The position numbers and the translations under genes were made by a program. DNA of 57,127 bases from Halocafeteria seosinensis (Eukaryota > Sar > Bigyra > Bicosoecida). Numbering within the stretch: the first letter of the stretch is position 1; every line of letters begins with the position of its first letter. Below the pieces are notes generated by a model. That model was not told the origin of the DNA. It made no database searches and worked only from the letters and a program-made list of their open reading frames with translations. Of this stretch, positions 11,287 to 22,429 are shown in pieces. The stretch covers positions 1 through 57,127 of the forward strand of contig LVLI01000563.1 in NCBI GenBank assembly GCA_001687465.1, in the 5' to 3' direction.

Positions 11287-14200
11287 TCAAAGGTACAATG
11301 AAGCGGCAAAGATAATATCACGACGCATCTTCTCTGATGAATCGGCAAACTTTTCCTGTAGTTTTGTATCTCCAATACTGCGAGCAGCATCCGAAAGTTG
11401 TCGGAGCAGCTCTTCCAGACGTCGCATGACTCTTACGATCGAGCCTTCAAACACCTTCGTCATCTGGCAAATGTCTGCAAATTTAGACCCCATTACCCAT
11501 GCGTACACAAGTTCCATGATATCAGGCTTAAAGCTGTTGACGTATTCTTCAATGTCAATATCAAGCTTTGCTTCTTTGGATACTGTGGCGATCCTCCTGG
11601 CTGCTTCCTGCAGCTTCCGGAACGGTTCTGCTAAATGATGGGGAAGCTGAGGAGGATCGTCATTGTTCCGCTCGGTATAGACCAAACAGCTAAGCAGAGC
11701 AGCAGTTTGGGCCGGTGTAAGATCATTGAACACACCGTTGAAAATCAATTCCGTCACCAGCAATTCATCCGCCGTGTTAATTTCACAAGCTGTTTTCCCT
11801 TTCATTTGAACGATATTATCATCATCAATGTGCTTTAACCTACGTAACACACGCTTCATTCTCCTGAGGGTGTCTTTCATAACCAATGTCTCCGTTCCTT
11901 TAATAGCTTCCTTCAGATACTGGATCTGAGATTGTAAGCTTTGCTTCTCCTCATACTGTTGGTATCGTTTATTTCGGTCGTCCTTCGATAAACTTTGCAC
12001 ATAAGACTTGGTTATCTTATCTTGCAGTGACCCTATTTTTTTCACCAGCTTCTTAAACTTGTCGTCTTCAATTCGCATGTCGTTTATCGGGTCAAGTAAG
12101 GGTAACGAATTGGGGTATCTTTTCTTTATTTCGGATACCCGTCGTGCTACTTCTTGCCTTGCTTCACTCGGCCTTAAATCTTTTGGCAGATAAACCCGCA
12201 ATTGGGAGAATCCATCAAGGAGTGAAAGCAGAACAGGAACAACGCGTAGCTCACCTCTTCCCTGTGCAGCCAATTCAGGAGGACACGGCTTAGGCTTTTC
12301 TCGCCGCTGAATCGACCCAGCCGATCCTTCTTTAACTGGGTCACAAAGGAGAAGACAATCTAATACCACAGATTTCGGATCATTCTCATTTTTCTTTCCC
12401 TCTGTATTTTTATTTCTCTGATAATTCACGATGACTCCCCATCCCCAGTCTTCTTCCTTGTCTCGAACGCGCACCAACCTTCCCGGCTGAAGAAAAGGCA
12501 GAGAATACGCAGGCTGATTGATATATTGCCTCATCGCAGCTCGAAGCTTAGCCATTTGACACGTCATTTCATAATACTCTGAGACTTCCTTTTCGTCGTC
12601 AATCTGTATATCTTCCATCTGTTTTTCCAACTTCTGCAATTCTCGTTTCATTTCCGGCGCAGCCTGCCGATTTTGAAACTGATGCAAACTTTGTTCCATT
12701 ACTTTTTCAGGATCCACATCTTCTACACGTAGGAGATTAAGTAGCATATTGTATCCTAAATGAAAGCTGGAGTTTAGGGGATCCGGAGTGCCTTTCATAA
12801 GCTGTTTAGCAGAGGAGGGCTCCATCTTCTCGTCTACAATCTGAATTACGATACCTCGGTCGTCTATACCACGACGTCCAGCACGTCCTGACATCTGTAT
12901 GTATTCTCCAGCAGACACTAGTCGAAAAGAACTTCCGTCGAATTTGCGACACGCAGTAAAAACGACAGTTTTCGCAGGCATATTAACCCCCATAGCGAAT
13001 GTCTCTGTAGCAAATAGCACTTTAATTAAAGACTCTTGAAATAAAATCTCCGTAATCTCTTTTAGAATGGGCAAAAGACCACCATGATGAATCCCAACTC
13101 CCTTTTTAAGCAATGGAAGAATTGCGTGGATTTGCGGAAGCTTTTTATCGTCCTCCGAAAGCCCATCAATGGCATTATTGAAAACCGTTTCGATTAGTTG
13201 CTTTTCATCATCGGTGGTAAAATCTAAGCGAGATATTTGTAGGGCATATGATTCACACTCTCGCTTGGAAAAGCTGAAAACAATGACAGGGTCATAATTG
13301 CGCTCCATTATCATTTTCAGCAAGCGATATAGATCTGTCTGACCAGATTTTCCTTTCGATTGGCTTTTTTGTTGCTTCCCTTTCTTTTTGTTTCCCTTAC
13401 CTCCCGAATCCTCGCCCATCTCTTCCTCCTCCAGTTGTGCCATTGCTTTAGAGAAATTATCTTCCCGGAAACGACCCTTTTCATCCACTACTAAATAGAC
13501 ACCATCACCACCAGACGGGAAAACATAATGCTGAAGTGGCGTTGGGCGGTAATCCGTGTACACGACGTGGCAAGGTTGATGCTTTACCGAGGCGATCCAT
13601 TCAGCGAACTGTTTTGCGTTCGGAATTGTGGCCGAAAGGAACACAAATCGAACCTGAGGGGGAAGCATAATGATCGACTCTTCCCATACCACCCCTCGTT
13701 CCTTGTCGCGCATATAATGCACTTCATCGAAGATCACCCATTTTACTTCCCGTGTAATTTCACTTCCTCGATATAGCATGGACCGAAGAATCTCTGTTGT
13801 CATTACAAGACACGACGCATTAGGACTAATCGATACATCTCCCGTCATTAGTCCAACATCAGAAAACTCCTCGTAGAGATCTCTGTATTTCTGGTTGCTA
13901 AGCGCTTTGATCGGTGAAGTATAGATGACTCGCTGTTTGTCTCTGAGAGCCATCGCAATAGCATACTCAGCAACGACAGTCTTACCAGCTGCACCGATGT
14001 AGAAAGAGAAGAAAAAATAACGTGAAAGAAGTATGCTATATTCGCCAAAACACCTCCAACAATCCTTACCCGACGTATGTGCTGCAACAAGCACACTTTC
14101 GCTTCGTTCCAAGCAGGCTATCGACCGCCTTTGGAAAGGGTCCAAGTCAAACTTATACTCCTTCGCCATTTTGGATGGTAGAGAGTCATCAAGTTCATCT

Positions 14201-14649
14201 GGCTTTGCTCCCCCTTGCTCTCCGCTATCCTGTGTTTCCTCTTCAGGGCGTGCAACGTCATGAATTGCTTCCTTGGAGGCTTCCCCGACTTGGGAGCCAG
14301 CTTCATCCAACTGGGACAGCAAAGTAACTTGTTCGCCCTCCACTTTTGGTCGCTTTGCACCATTCTGCGTCTCCCCATTATCCTCATTATCCTCCTCGTC
14401 TCGTGAAGTCTTCTTGTTTATCCTTGTATTGGCAGCAGAAGATGGTGTCTGCTGCTGCTCCTCCTCCTCCTGTGCTTGCTCCCAAATCTGTTTAGCACCC
14501 TTACTAGGTTCATCCTCCTTCTCTGTCTCTTGCACAGGTTTATCGTCATCATTGGGTTGACGCGTTTGTCGATTATACTGTGCTAAAAGCTTTTCTTCCT
14601 CCTCTTCATCAACCTCCTCCTCTTCATTGAACACGTCAAACGCATCCAT
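11287..14649 (-). CDS. MTR4: Exosome-associated DExH RNA helicase MTR4 (SKIV2L2)
   Basis: Exons: 14649-14070 and 13988-11287, about 1093 aa after removal of an 81-nt intron. The intron has GT-AG ends, is a multiple of three and contains no stop, so it looks coding. Splicing restores the Walker A motif AAHTSAGKT. An acidic disordered N-terminus (about 165 aa) precedes the helicase core: DEVHYM box, LSATIPN motif III, QMSGRAGRRG motif VI. The arch/KOW insertion follows, then the DSH helical bundle ending FAASLYL, as in MTR4. LLDPINDM and KGKTACEI also favour MTR4 over SKI2. MTR4 feeds nuclear RNA to the exosome as part of TRAMP and related complexes. A Lys/Gln-rich insertion near residues 400-425 is unusual. 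Confidence 0.95.
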   Translation of the reverse strand: MDAFDVFNEEEEVDEEEEEKLLAQYNRQTRQPNDDDKPVQETEKEDEPSKGAKQIWEQAQEEEEQQQTPSSAANTRINKKTSRDEEDNEDNGETQNGAKRPKVEGEQVTLLSQLDEAGSQVGEASKEAIHDVARPEEETQDSGEQGGAKPDELDDSLPSKMAKEYKFDLDPFQRRSIACLERSESVLVAAHTSGKDCWRCFGEYSILLSRYFFFSFYIGAAGKTVVAEYAIAMALRDKQRVIYTSPIKALSNQKYRDLYEEFSDVGLMTGDVSISPNASCLVMTTEILRSMLYRGSEITREVKWVIFDEVHYMRDKERGVVWEESIIMLPPQVRFVFLSATIPNAKQFAEWIASVKHQPCHVVYTDYRPTPLQHYVFPSGGDGVYLVVDEKGRFREDNFSKAMAQLEEEEMGEDSGGKGNKKKGKQQKSQSKGKSGQTDLYRLLKMIMERNYDPVIVFSFSKRECESYALQISRLDFTTDDEKQLIETVFNNAIDGLSEDDKKLPQIHAILPLLKKGVGIHHGGLLPILKEITEILFQESLIKVLFATETFAMGVNMPAKTVVFTACRKFDGSSFRLVSAGEYIQMSGRAGRRGIDDRGIVIQIVDEKMEPSSAKQLMKGTPDPLNSSFHLGYNMLLNLLRVEDVDPEKVMEQSLHQFQNRQAAPEMKRELQKLEKQMEDIQIDDEKEVSEYYEMTCQMAKLRAAMRQYINQPAYSLPFLQPGRLVRVRDKEEDWGWGVIVNYQRNKNTEGKKNENDPKSVVLDCLLLCDPVKEGSAGSIQRREKPKPCPPELAAQGRGELRVVPVLLSLLDGFSQLRVYLPKDLRPSEARQEVARRVSEIKKRYPNSLPLLDPINDMRIEDDKFKKLVKKIGSLQDKITKSYVQSLSKDDRNKRYQQYEEKQSLQSQIQYLKEAIKGTETLVMKDTLRRMKRVLRRLKHIDDDNIVQMKGKTACEINTADELLVTELIFNGVFNDLTPAQTAALLSCLVYTERNNDDPPQLPHHLAEPFRKLQEAARRIATVSKEAKLDIDIEEYVNSFKPDIMELVYAWVMGSKFADICQMTKVFEGSIVRVMRRLEELLRQLSDAARSIGDTKLQEKFADSSEKMRRDIIFAASLYL
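13989..14069 (-). other. Stop-free 81-nt intron inside the MTR4 P-loop
   Basis: Donor GTAAGG and acceptor GTGCAG flank 81 nt that translate without a stop. Retention would insert 27 residues into Walker A and destroy the A-G-K-T sequence. Confidence 0.85.
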
Positions 14650-15889
14650 TATGGACCACTACTACCCACTGTATCCCCGATGATGTACCTCTTCTTTGTT
14701 ATAAGGTACACTCAGTGACCTACATACAATTCGTTTGTTTCATGTTATGTGGTATACAGTAGAGGGAGGAAGGGGGGCTGTGAGTATGGTGTCAGTCCGT
14801 CCTCGGTCTGGCTGAGCAAGGCGTGCGGCCGGGCCGCCGTGACAAGCACAAGACTTGGTTCATTTCGTTAACCGGAGAACGTCGTGGCGTTTCAGAGATG
14901 GAAGCAACATAATGGGATGCCGAAGTGGTTGATTACGCCAATGAGAATTTCTTATGCAAATAAACGTGGAACGGGGAATTCACACCGGTAGTAACTGAGT
15001 GTAACTACACACACTGTAGCAACTGCTGGTGGGCCATCAGTCACATTTTCGTCGACACTGTACTACCATACGTCTGAGATGAGATGATCAAATACGGTGT
15101 ATGGTATGCTCTCACGCCACACCATACACTGCATACAGAGACATGGCAGATAAGTCCACTATCCGTCGCACCCGTCCAAAGACCTCGACACTCAACACAT
15201 ATATTCCGAACGGTGAAAGTATTTCGACTTTGACCAAATATACGATGCTGCATGCCCCTTTGTTCTGAATAACAATCAAATATACATATGTAAAATGCTC
15301 TAAGAATTAATAATATCGTTCGATACTCGTTCATTGTGCGATGGTATCTGACGAAAATAACTTGGAATTACAACTAAGATTCTCCGCGTGTGAAAGAGCT
15401 CACTTGATGGCCAAATAAGCATATACGGGAACATAAGCCATATATTCAAATATTAAAATATGATTTTACGGATTGAATAGCAGCTCTGTGTATGAATTAT
15501 ACTGTAAACGGTCGTGATTCCGAAGTGCGGAATTCGGAAATGACAGCGTTTATTCAAGGACTTAAACGACGGTTAAAATCACTAAAACAGAGCGCAACGT
15601 CAGCATACAGTTTACATTACACATAAAATGTTTTTTTGAGGGAGAAATAACCACCATATCGGCAATTCTTGTATTGTTGAAACAACTTCCACTGTGCTAC
15701 AAGTGGTTGGTCCTGGGTTATTTCAATGTGATTTCACGTTGATGTGGTATACCAAAGTGTGTGCAATTATTTACTGAATATACCCACATTTGTTTTGTTG
15801 CAAAGCGTTAAATAATAAAGGTACTAAGTTGACTCAACAAAATGGAGCCGGGAGTTCTTTGCGACCCCATGTACAATACAGTACGTAGA
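14650..15889. other. 1.24-kb AT-rich intergenic region
   Basis: The stretch separates MTR4 and RPN7, both on the minus strand. It becomes AT-rich after about 15200. No coding exon, tRNA or repeat array could be supported. Confidence 0.4.
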
Positions 15890-17457
15890 CTATATGTGAA
15901 CACTACGGGACAGCCCTTGCACCCTATTAAGGAGCATATCGCCGTGCTTAATGACCTCCTGATACTGCGCGTTCTTGGCGTCTGGCCGAGTGGTCTCGAT
16001 GACACCTCGAATCTTATCGATTCGAGCATTCAGCCGGCGGGCGGCTATGAACCGTGAAAGTTCAGAATCCAGGAATTGCACGCCTATGCCAAATGCTTTG
16101 GCCATACCTTGCATCGTCACACTCTTGTATGCATCCAGAAATTGTGAATACGCACGAATGCGCATTTCACGAATAAGATAACTGGCATGGTCGGCCAGGT
16201 ATCGCTCTCTACGGAGGTAAGGCTCGATGGACACCAGGGATTCCATGAACTTTGCATATCTACATTCATATAAGGAGTTGAGAAATTCAGAAAGATGGGG
16301 TACCTCCAATATGACGCTCAAGATGTCAGGCGAATCGACAACCTCTTTTTTCAAACGCACACGATCCAAACACGTCATTGCAACAAGGACTGTATAAAAG
16401 ACGAATGACTTGTAATCGTACATTTCCGTTGCCGTAAAGACAGCAACAGAATTTAGTAGCAACTCGGACGCTTTCTCAAAATCTCGTGTAATCAGATAAT
16501 AAGTCCCTTCGAACACCTTCAAACGGTTCCGTCGATCCCAATCGCCACCTTGATCGTTGAGCCTGCAAGACTCCGAAACAGAATAACTCACGTTGCAGAA
16601 ACAGCGACGGAGAGGGACTACTCTTACTCTTTGGCTTTTTCAGTTTGCTCTCGAATAAGCTTTGTGTCAAAATGGAAAAACCCCGTTAGCGCTTTTTTCA
16701 TAGCCACGTCAACCATTTGTCCTGTTGACAAATGCTTTACTTCTTCAAGAATATCATCGAGAGATTTTATCGCATTTTGTTTGTCTCCTATTCGAATATA
16801 TACGTTTGCGATTCTCATCAGTGCGTCCAAGATCTCAGTATCCCCGTAATTCTCCTTAGCATCCTTCAAAGAATCGCGTTCCTCTTGGAGTGCTTCTTCG
16901 TTGGCTTTCCTGCAATATCAAACAAACGAGGAAGACCCACAACCAAAATTTATCGCATCATGTACTCCTGGTATTTGAGAGTGAAATTCATACCTCATTT
17001 GCTGCAGAAGCGTTTGATCGATGTCGATCCCAGCTTCGTGGCAGATCTTCTCATAGTAAGGGGACATATCTGTATCACAACATTAATTGTTTCAAATCTT
17101 GAGCAGTGCGCACTTCATAAACACGCTATCTGACATACTCTCTTCTTTGACATAGTTCATGAATTGCTCATATACCTCTTGTTTGTTCGGGACAAGGCGT
17201 TCATGTTCTGTGGACAGCACCAACCGATGCCCACAATTGGCTACATGGAAGAGTTTATTGAGCTTCTCGTCCGATTCATTCAAGCTCATCTCCGACGACT
17301 GTTTGGCTTTCTTCTTCTCCTGAGGTGTGCGCCCCGAGGAGGCCCCATCTGAGGCAGCAGCGGCTGCAGCAGAGGAGGCATTGTTGTGTGTGCCCGACAT
17401 GGACACATCTTCCTCCTCTTTCGCACTGTTTTTCTTCGAGCCCTGACGACCCGGCAT
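15890..17457 (-). CDS. RPN7: 26S proteasome regulatory subunit RPN7 (PSMD6)
   Basis: Exons: 17457-17139, 17069-16994, 16909-16628, 16562-15890, about 449 aa; phases 1, 2, 2. The joined exon 1-2 border reads EENMSPYYEKIC, matching the family's NNMAPYYE. GGDWDRRNRLKV and SLYECRYAKF are family landmarks, and the PCI domain at the C-terminus has MRIRAYSQFLDAYKS, LSRFIAARRL and GDMLLNRVQGLSR. RPN7 is a lid subunit of the 19S particle and contacts other PCI subunits. The N-terminus carries roughly 60-80 residues of Ala/Ser/Lys-rich sequence absent from animal RPN7. The start at 17457 is the first Met and fits this extension, but a later start is possible. Confidence 0.93.
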
Positions 17458-18779
17458 TCTCTACGACTGTATGACTTTGTCAATGAGATAATGGAGACTA
17501 GTATACACTACTTCCAAGTGACAAATCCTTTGTCTACGGCATAATATGGCACTCTAAAATGATTTCAGTAAGACATACTGAGGGACACATCAATCTTTTC
17601 TGCCATCGCCTCTTCAAGAGTTGAAACTGTGAAGAGAAAAGACTGCGGACCGCACAGGCCACAGAAAACACGCGAAATCAGAGAAACCTACACATGTGTT
17701 AATAATACTCTAGAGGCAGAAATTTTAAGGAACCCAGCGTTTTACCGTACAGTATGCGTGTACAATGAGTCAGTGGACATGCTTCGAGTTTATCATCGGC
17801 GCGCAGGGCAACTGATCACTCCCGAGTTTTCTGCGCGTGGGGTGTATGTAGAATGGAGAAAAGAATGAATCCGTTGGGTAAGCAAAGTGAAAAAAAAAAA
17901 AAAAATAATAATAATAAATGATATGGGTGTTTGCGCTGACCAGGTGCGGAAACCGTTTGTGTGTGGTATGCAAGCATCGAAGGGAATTGTTTTCCCGGCA
18001 AAGCTTGCCGTCAGCGTGGCGACACTGACCTTAGGACATTCGACCGTATAGGTGCGTGGCGGTTTGCACAATTGAAAAGCAAGCGACATCGTTACGGCAC
18101 CGTAAACGACGCATGATCAATTTCAGGGCTGCAGTTCCACAGATGCTAGGTCGATAGATTTCGCTCTCACGGCTGGCATAGCCGTAGCTATATCTAGCGT
18201 AGCACGTAGGCTAGATTTCTTCTGTAGGAGCAACAGTATTGTAACACACAGGTCCACACTCCTCAGTACAGTGCAGTTCAAGAGCAACAAACAAGCGAAC
18301 TCCTGAACTTTCAGGGGACTTCCAACCCTGAGGGAGGCTCGTCGTCTTGCTTGCGTATAAGGAAAGTGCTCTTCCATTTCAAAATCTACATTTTTCTCAG
18401 AACAACGGACAACGTGCGTTGCCTGAATAAACTCTTGTCAGGTTCACAGCTCTTGACGGTTATGGAGAAAAACAAAAGAACACTCCGGTCCGGACTCCGG
18501 CAAGGAGAGAACCGATACTTCAAGTTGTGGCCAACCGGCCACAAAACACAAGAAAAACAATGGCAAAATTACTCTACTCTTGCGTCTTGTCTACTGTTTC
18601 TACTATAGAGTACATACGACACGAAGAAGAAGAAGAAACTGCATTGGAAAGGACAAACCTGTGTGCATCCTCGGACTTCGGGCAAAGGTAAAAGCAAGGC
18701 ATTACACACTCATAGAATGCACGAGGACCCACTAATGCAATAGATACTAACAGTAATGCTTCAAATGCATTGCAGGAAG
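17458..18779. other. 1.32-kb intergenic region, divergent promoters, poly(A)/TAA tract
   Basis: The stretch lies between divergent RPN7 and an orphan secreted-protein gene. A 16-nt A run at 17890-17905 continues as (TAA)n to 17917. A TTGCAG acceptor just before 18776 suggests a 5'-UTR intron of the next gene. No coding exon is recognised. Confidence 0.45.
17890..17917 (+). repeat. Poly(A) run followed by TAA microsatellite
   Basis: Sixteen A residues are followed by four TAA-type units. This is a simple low-complexity tract in intergenic DNA. Confidence 0.9.
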
Positions 18780-19217
18780 ATGAAAGCGCTCAGAACACTG
18801 GCTCTCGTGAGCATCTGTGGGGTAGCCTGGACTATAGGCGCACAGTCCCAGGAATGCGAGGACTCTCTAGCACGCACAACAGCGGAAGGGGTACTAACGG
18901 GGATTCGCGACAAACTGGAGGAGATCGCAACTATAAAGAAAGAGGTGTACGAAAAAGTGGCAATTGCAAACGCCCAGGTAACTACAAAGTTTGAGGGAGC
19001 CCAAACTACTCCATTCCCCATGCCCAACATGACAGCCCAAGAAGCAGACAACTACAAGAAAACGGAAGTGAACGATATTGACTGCTGGCATTACGACCCT
19101 AACGATGCTTATCCCTATCTAACCCAGCTCCAGAAGAGACTGAAAGACGAGGAGACAGAGCTGAATGACGTGCTGTCCAGTATTCGACAACTGGTGGAAG
19201 ACATAAACGCAAAGTGA
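18780..19217 (+). CDS. Small secreted orphan protein
   Basis: A single coding exon of 145 aa. The start MKALRTLALVSICGVAWTIG followed by A-Q-S is a good signal peptide. Met 18780 is preferred over Met 18756 because a TTGCAG-G splice acceptor lies between them, so 18756 is probably in a 5'-UTR intron. The mature part is about 122 residues, mainly helical and charged (LEEIATIKKEVYEKV, LQKRLKDEETELNDVLSSIR), with two Cys outside the signal (ECED and DCWH) that could pair, and one N-glycosylation site (NMT). It looks like a secreted helical hairpin. No family is recognised. Confidence 0.6.
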   Translation: MKALRTLALVSICGVAWTIGAQSQECEDSLARTTAEGVLTGIRDKLEEIATIKKEVYEKVAIANAQVTTKFEGAQTTPFPMPNMTAQEADNYKKTEVNDIDCWHYDPNDAYPYLTQLQKRLKDEETELNDVLSSIRQLVEDINAK

Positions 19218-19471
19218 ACAAGCTGAAATTGCCACTGTAAAACTACGTGCACTGGTGAACTGAATGTATCCAAATTGTTTGCTGGTATCTCTTAAATATA
19301 TTATGAAGCTCGAATTAAGCCTTATAACCTGCATAATCAACATGCCGAGTATCGCTTCTAGTAAAGTAGTATCCAAGGAGTCCATCACATTTTTATGTCC
19401 GTTCCACTGTGTTCGAAAATTAACCCACTTGGCGCGTATTACTGAGACCAAGAAACTCGTGCTCTAACGTG

Positions 19472-21270
19472 TTAACTGGTTACACGCCTCACAGCCACTC
19501 GCAGCGACGATTCTAGCAATTCTTTGAGATCCCAAACTCCCGAGAGCCACCCCCCTGTAATGAAAAGAGATATAGCGTCAGAATGAAGTCGTACCGTAGA
19601 ACGGAGGATGTTTCATACCAGAGCGGAGTAAGAACTGGCCTATCCTCTTAGGACCGCTTAAATTATTTTCCTTAGAGAAGTCTTGAACTGACATGTTAGA
19701 AATGAGGGAAGTGATGTATCCCCAGTTGTCAACAAGATACGTGACGTATTGCCCGATAATTACAATGCCGCCTAAGCACGCTAGTACGATAAGAATGGTC
19801 GTCCTTCTCATGCGCAAAATACACATCAACCAATTCGGGCATTTTATGTAAGCTATGAGCACAAGCGCCACCGCAGCAACAAGTATGGTCCTGTTAAGCA
19901 TAAGACGTCAACTAATATCTTCCATAGAGCCATTGAAAAGAGACTGAAACTTACAGCGGTAGAGATGCTTGAACAGTTGCCAAATTCTTGCAGCCATCCA
20001 CACTAGAGAGAGTGACGAATGCTATGTACCATATGTTGGAAGAGAAAAGCCGTAACACATTAACCATCTTAGGCACTGCAGCAACATTTCTATACTTCCA
20101 GTTGAGGAGCCATATGTGAAATCTCTCATTTCCATCGTAATCTTTATGCTTTATCATTCTGACCATTTGGAGTTCGATCCCAAACCCGTAGAACGCAAAT
20201 AAAAGGCACGTTGTTATTGTTACTATCAGGGCGAGTCCTGGTCCAATACCGTTGCCCGACACCCATGCGGTTAAACCACAGGTATCTTCCTCCGTCAATT
20301 TGACTAGGCTATCCTTAGGTGAAAAGTCGTCGTTATTTTTCAGACACTGCTGGATGGAGACGTTACTTCTCCGTAAGTTAGTCTCATACGGTTCCGTCGC
20401 TCGCTTGCGAAAATTGATAAAGGTGACATTGAACTGTTTTGAATTGAAGAAAGCGGAAGCATTATATCCTATTAAGTTGCATGTGGGGCTTTTCATTGCT
20501 GAGCTCAATGCGTCATCAAATGCCTCAGTCGAGCATAAGATGGTTCTCGGTGTAAACATGAGGTCACCGAACGCTTTTGCTTCCACATTTTGGGGGAAAT
20601 TCTCAAACACTCCTACGGGAGAGTATACAAAGCAGTTTTCATTCAGAATCTCTCCCGCTTCTATGTAAGCACCCAGCACACTGGCCAACACAAAAGTCGC
20701 GCGAATTATCAACAGGGCAAGCGCTTTTCTATGGTTTCCTAGGATAGCATTGTAATAAGGGTTGGTCAACAGCGCCAAGCGTTTTACACAAGTGGAGTCG
20801 GGTTCCTCATATTCCACCACTCTTACTTCCTCAACAGTCTGCTCAGTGTCATTCTCCGTGTCTCGTTCCTTTTTGCCTTCATCTTCTGGGCTTTCCGAAG
20901 TCTGTCTTCCCTTTTTTGGATCCTCTACTTGGATTTCTACTTCATTGGTGCTTTCGTCTTCCGCTGTCCTGTAAATGTGCGCTGCTGTCAACGAGGCGGG
21001 AGTGGTAGGTAGTCTTTCAGCATCCACACCATTGAATTGTAAGGCATTCCCTTCCTCTGCCTTACTCATTTCGGTGTCGTCCTTCTTAGCTCGACTATCT
21101 TCTGCTATCTTGTAGACCTGATGTCGACTCTCTTCTGACTTCTGCTCCACGGAGGCGCTGTTGCTACGAATGCCGTTCCTCGCGCCATCGGCCCCATCAT
21201 TGCTTCCCGCTCCTCCAGAGGGAGTCCCATTTGCGTTTGTATCATAATCGGCCGATGATCCGCGAGTCAT
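19472..21270 (-). CDS. Multi-pass membrane protein of unknown family
   Basis: Exons: 21270-19955, 19890-19619, 19554-19472, about 556 aa; phases 2 and 1. The first about 165 residues are hydrophilic, acidic and probably disordered. A membrane helix follows at about 190-210 (ALLIIRATFVLASVLGAYIE), then an about 130-residue loop with several Cys and N-glycosylation sites (NAS, NVT, NVS), which should be luminal or extracellular. Further helices are GLALIVTITTCLLFAFYGFG, a weaker one near WYIAFVTLSSV, TILVAAVALVLIAYI, and TTILIVLACLGGIVIIGQYV. The C-terminus GGWLSGVWDLKELLESSLR comes from the last exon. I recognise no transporter, receptor or channel signature. Confidence 0.6.
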
Positions 21271-21525
21271 TCGCGGTCGGGCCGAATCCGCAAATTCAAG
21301 TTGAATTATTCAACAACCTACCTGAGGTGGGGTGTTTGAGACTCAGAGGTATACGCACGCGGTATACACCATTTGTTGCGTTCGAATACTTGATTTGCAT
21401 GTCTATGTATGAGCGAATTTTAAAATACTTCAACCGGGTTTTCTTGCCCTATAAACGAGCCAGTTCCAGAGACGTGCGCCAAAAGTTGGCCCAAAACTCT
21501 TTCTCTTTCTTAGCACCCCCGTGCG

Positions 21526-21566
<41 letters not shown>

Positions 21567-21629
21567 GGGGATTCATGACAGCAGTGTGCGTGTAGGTAGC
21601 TATCTATATATCTGGGTGCCGCTGGTATT
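21271..21629. other. Divergent promoter region with AC microsatellite
   Basis: The stretch lies between the divergent membrane-protein and REEP genes. The only notable structure is the AC repeat at 21531-21565. Confidence 0.5.
21531..21565 (+). repeat. AC dinucleotide microsatellite
   Basis: About 17 AC units run without interruption, 65 bp upstream of the REEP start codon. Confidence 0.95.
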
Positions 21630-22429
21630 ATGGGAAATCACTGGAGCTTCTATGTCTCGCGCATTGTTTGGTAAGCAACACTGCAACTTCCTTGTTGAGG
21701 AGCTTCCCAGTATACACTCGTGTGCTTTCCTTTGCAGCAACATAGTGGGCAATGTGTACCCAGCCTATGCCTCCTACAGAGCTGTATCGACAGGATCCCC
21801 TAGTGAGCACAAGCAGTGGCTAACGTACTGGATCATCAACACCTTCTTCACGATATTTGAAATCGTAGCCGATGTATTAATATCATGGTAAGTACCAAAC
21901 TGGCAGACTGCATAAGGCCATGCATTGCGAGTTTCACCCCCTGTTGTAATGCAGGGTACCACTCTACTATGAAGCGAAAATCGCGTTTATCCTTTGGTTG
22001 ACCTTGCCTAGGTTTCGAGGTGCTACGTGGCTCTACGAGAAGGTTGTAGCGAAATATTTGGAAGCCTACGAGGCCGACATCGATGCCCATTTGGATACGT
22101 TACAAAGAACAGCTGGAGAAAGGATAAATCACATTACGAGGCAAGGATCCGAACACATTCGGCAGAAGAGTGGACAGATTCTAAGCATGATGGCCACACT
22201 GGTTGCCCAAGCTGGTCAACATACACCCCAGGAAGGATTACAAGCGCCCTCCCTAACTTCGCCAACGGAAGCGGGGGCTAACACGGCACCTGCATCATCC
22301 GTATCGACAGCTCAACAGTCTCGATCGTCCTCCTCGGTACCAGTTTCCAGCCCAAAGAGTCCAAGCACAGCTCGAATCGAAGAACGCATGAGGCATCGAA
22401 GGGGACAAAGTGGGTTTCCAGCAGAATGA
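21630..22429 (+). CDS. REEP / TB2-DP1-HVA22 family ER-shaping protein
   Basis: Exons: 21630-21670, 21738-21887, 21955-22429, giving 221 aa; both introns phase 2. The start MGNHWSFYVSRIVCNIVGNV followed by YPAYASYRAV matches animal REEP1-4, which also begin with a short helix and Y-P-A-Y. Landmarks: QWLTYWIINTFFTIFE, then ISWVPLYYEAKIAFILWL formed across intron 2, then RGATWLYEK. The about 110-residue C-terminal tail starts with an amphipathic helix and ends in a Ser-rich, basic segment. These proteins sit as wedge-shaped hairpins in ER membranes and bend tubules. The first exon is only 41 nt, so a longer upstream frame at 21586 is a misleading alternative start. Confidence 0.9.

Noticed and set aside
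10328-11638. 436-aa plus-strand frame through the isochorismatase gene and past it
   Set aside because: The frame reads through two introns and into the antisense of MTR4. The three-exon model gives the conserved hydrolase fold and a stop at 11235.
15041-15334. 97-aa minus-strand frame in the MTR4-RPN7 gap
   Set aside because: No domain or conserved feature and no convincing splice link to a neighbour.
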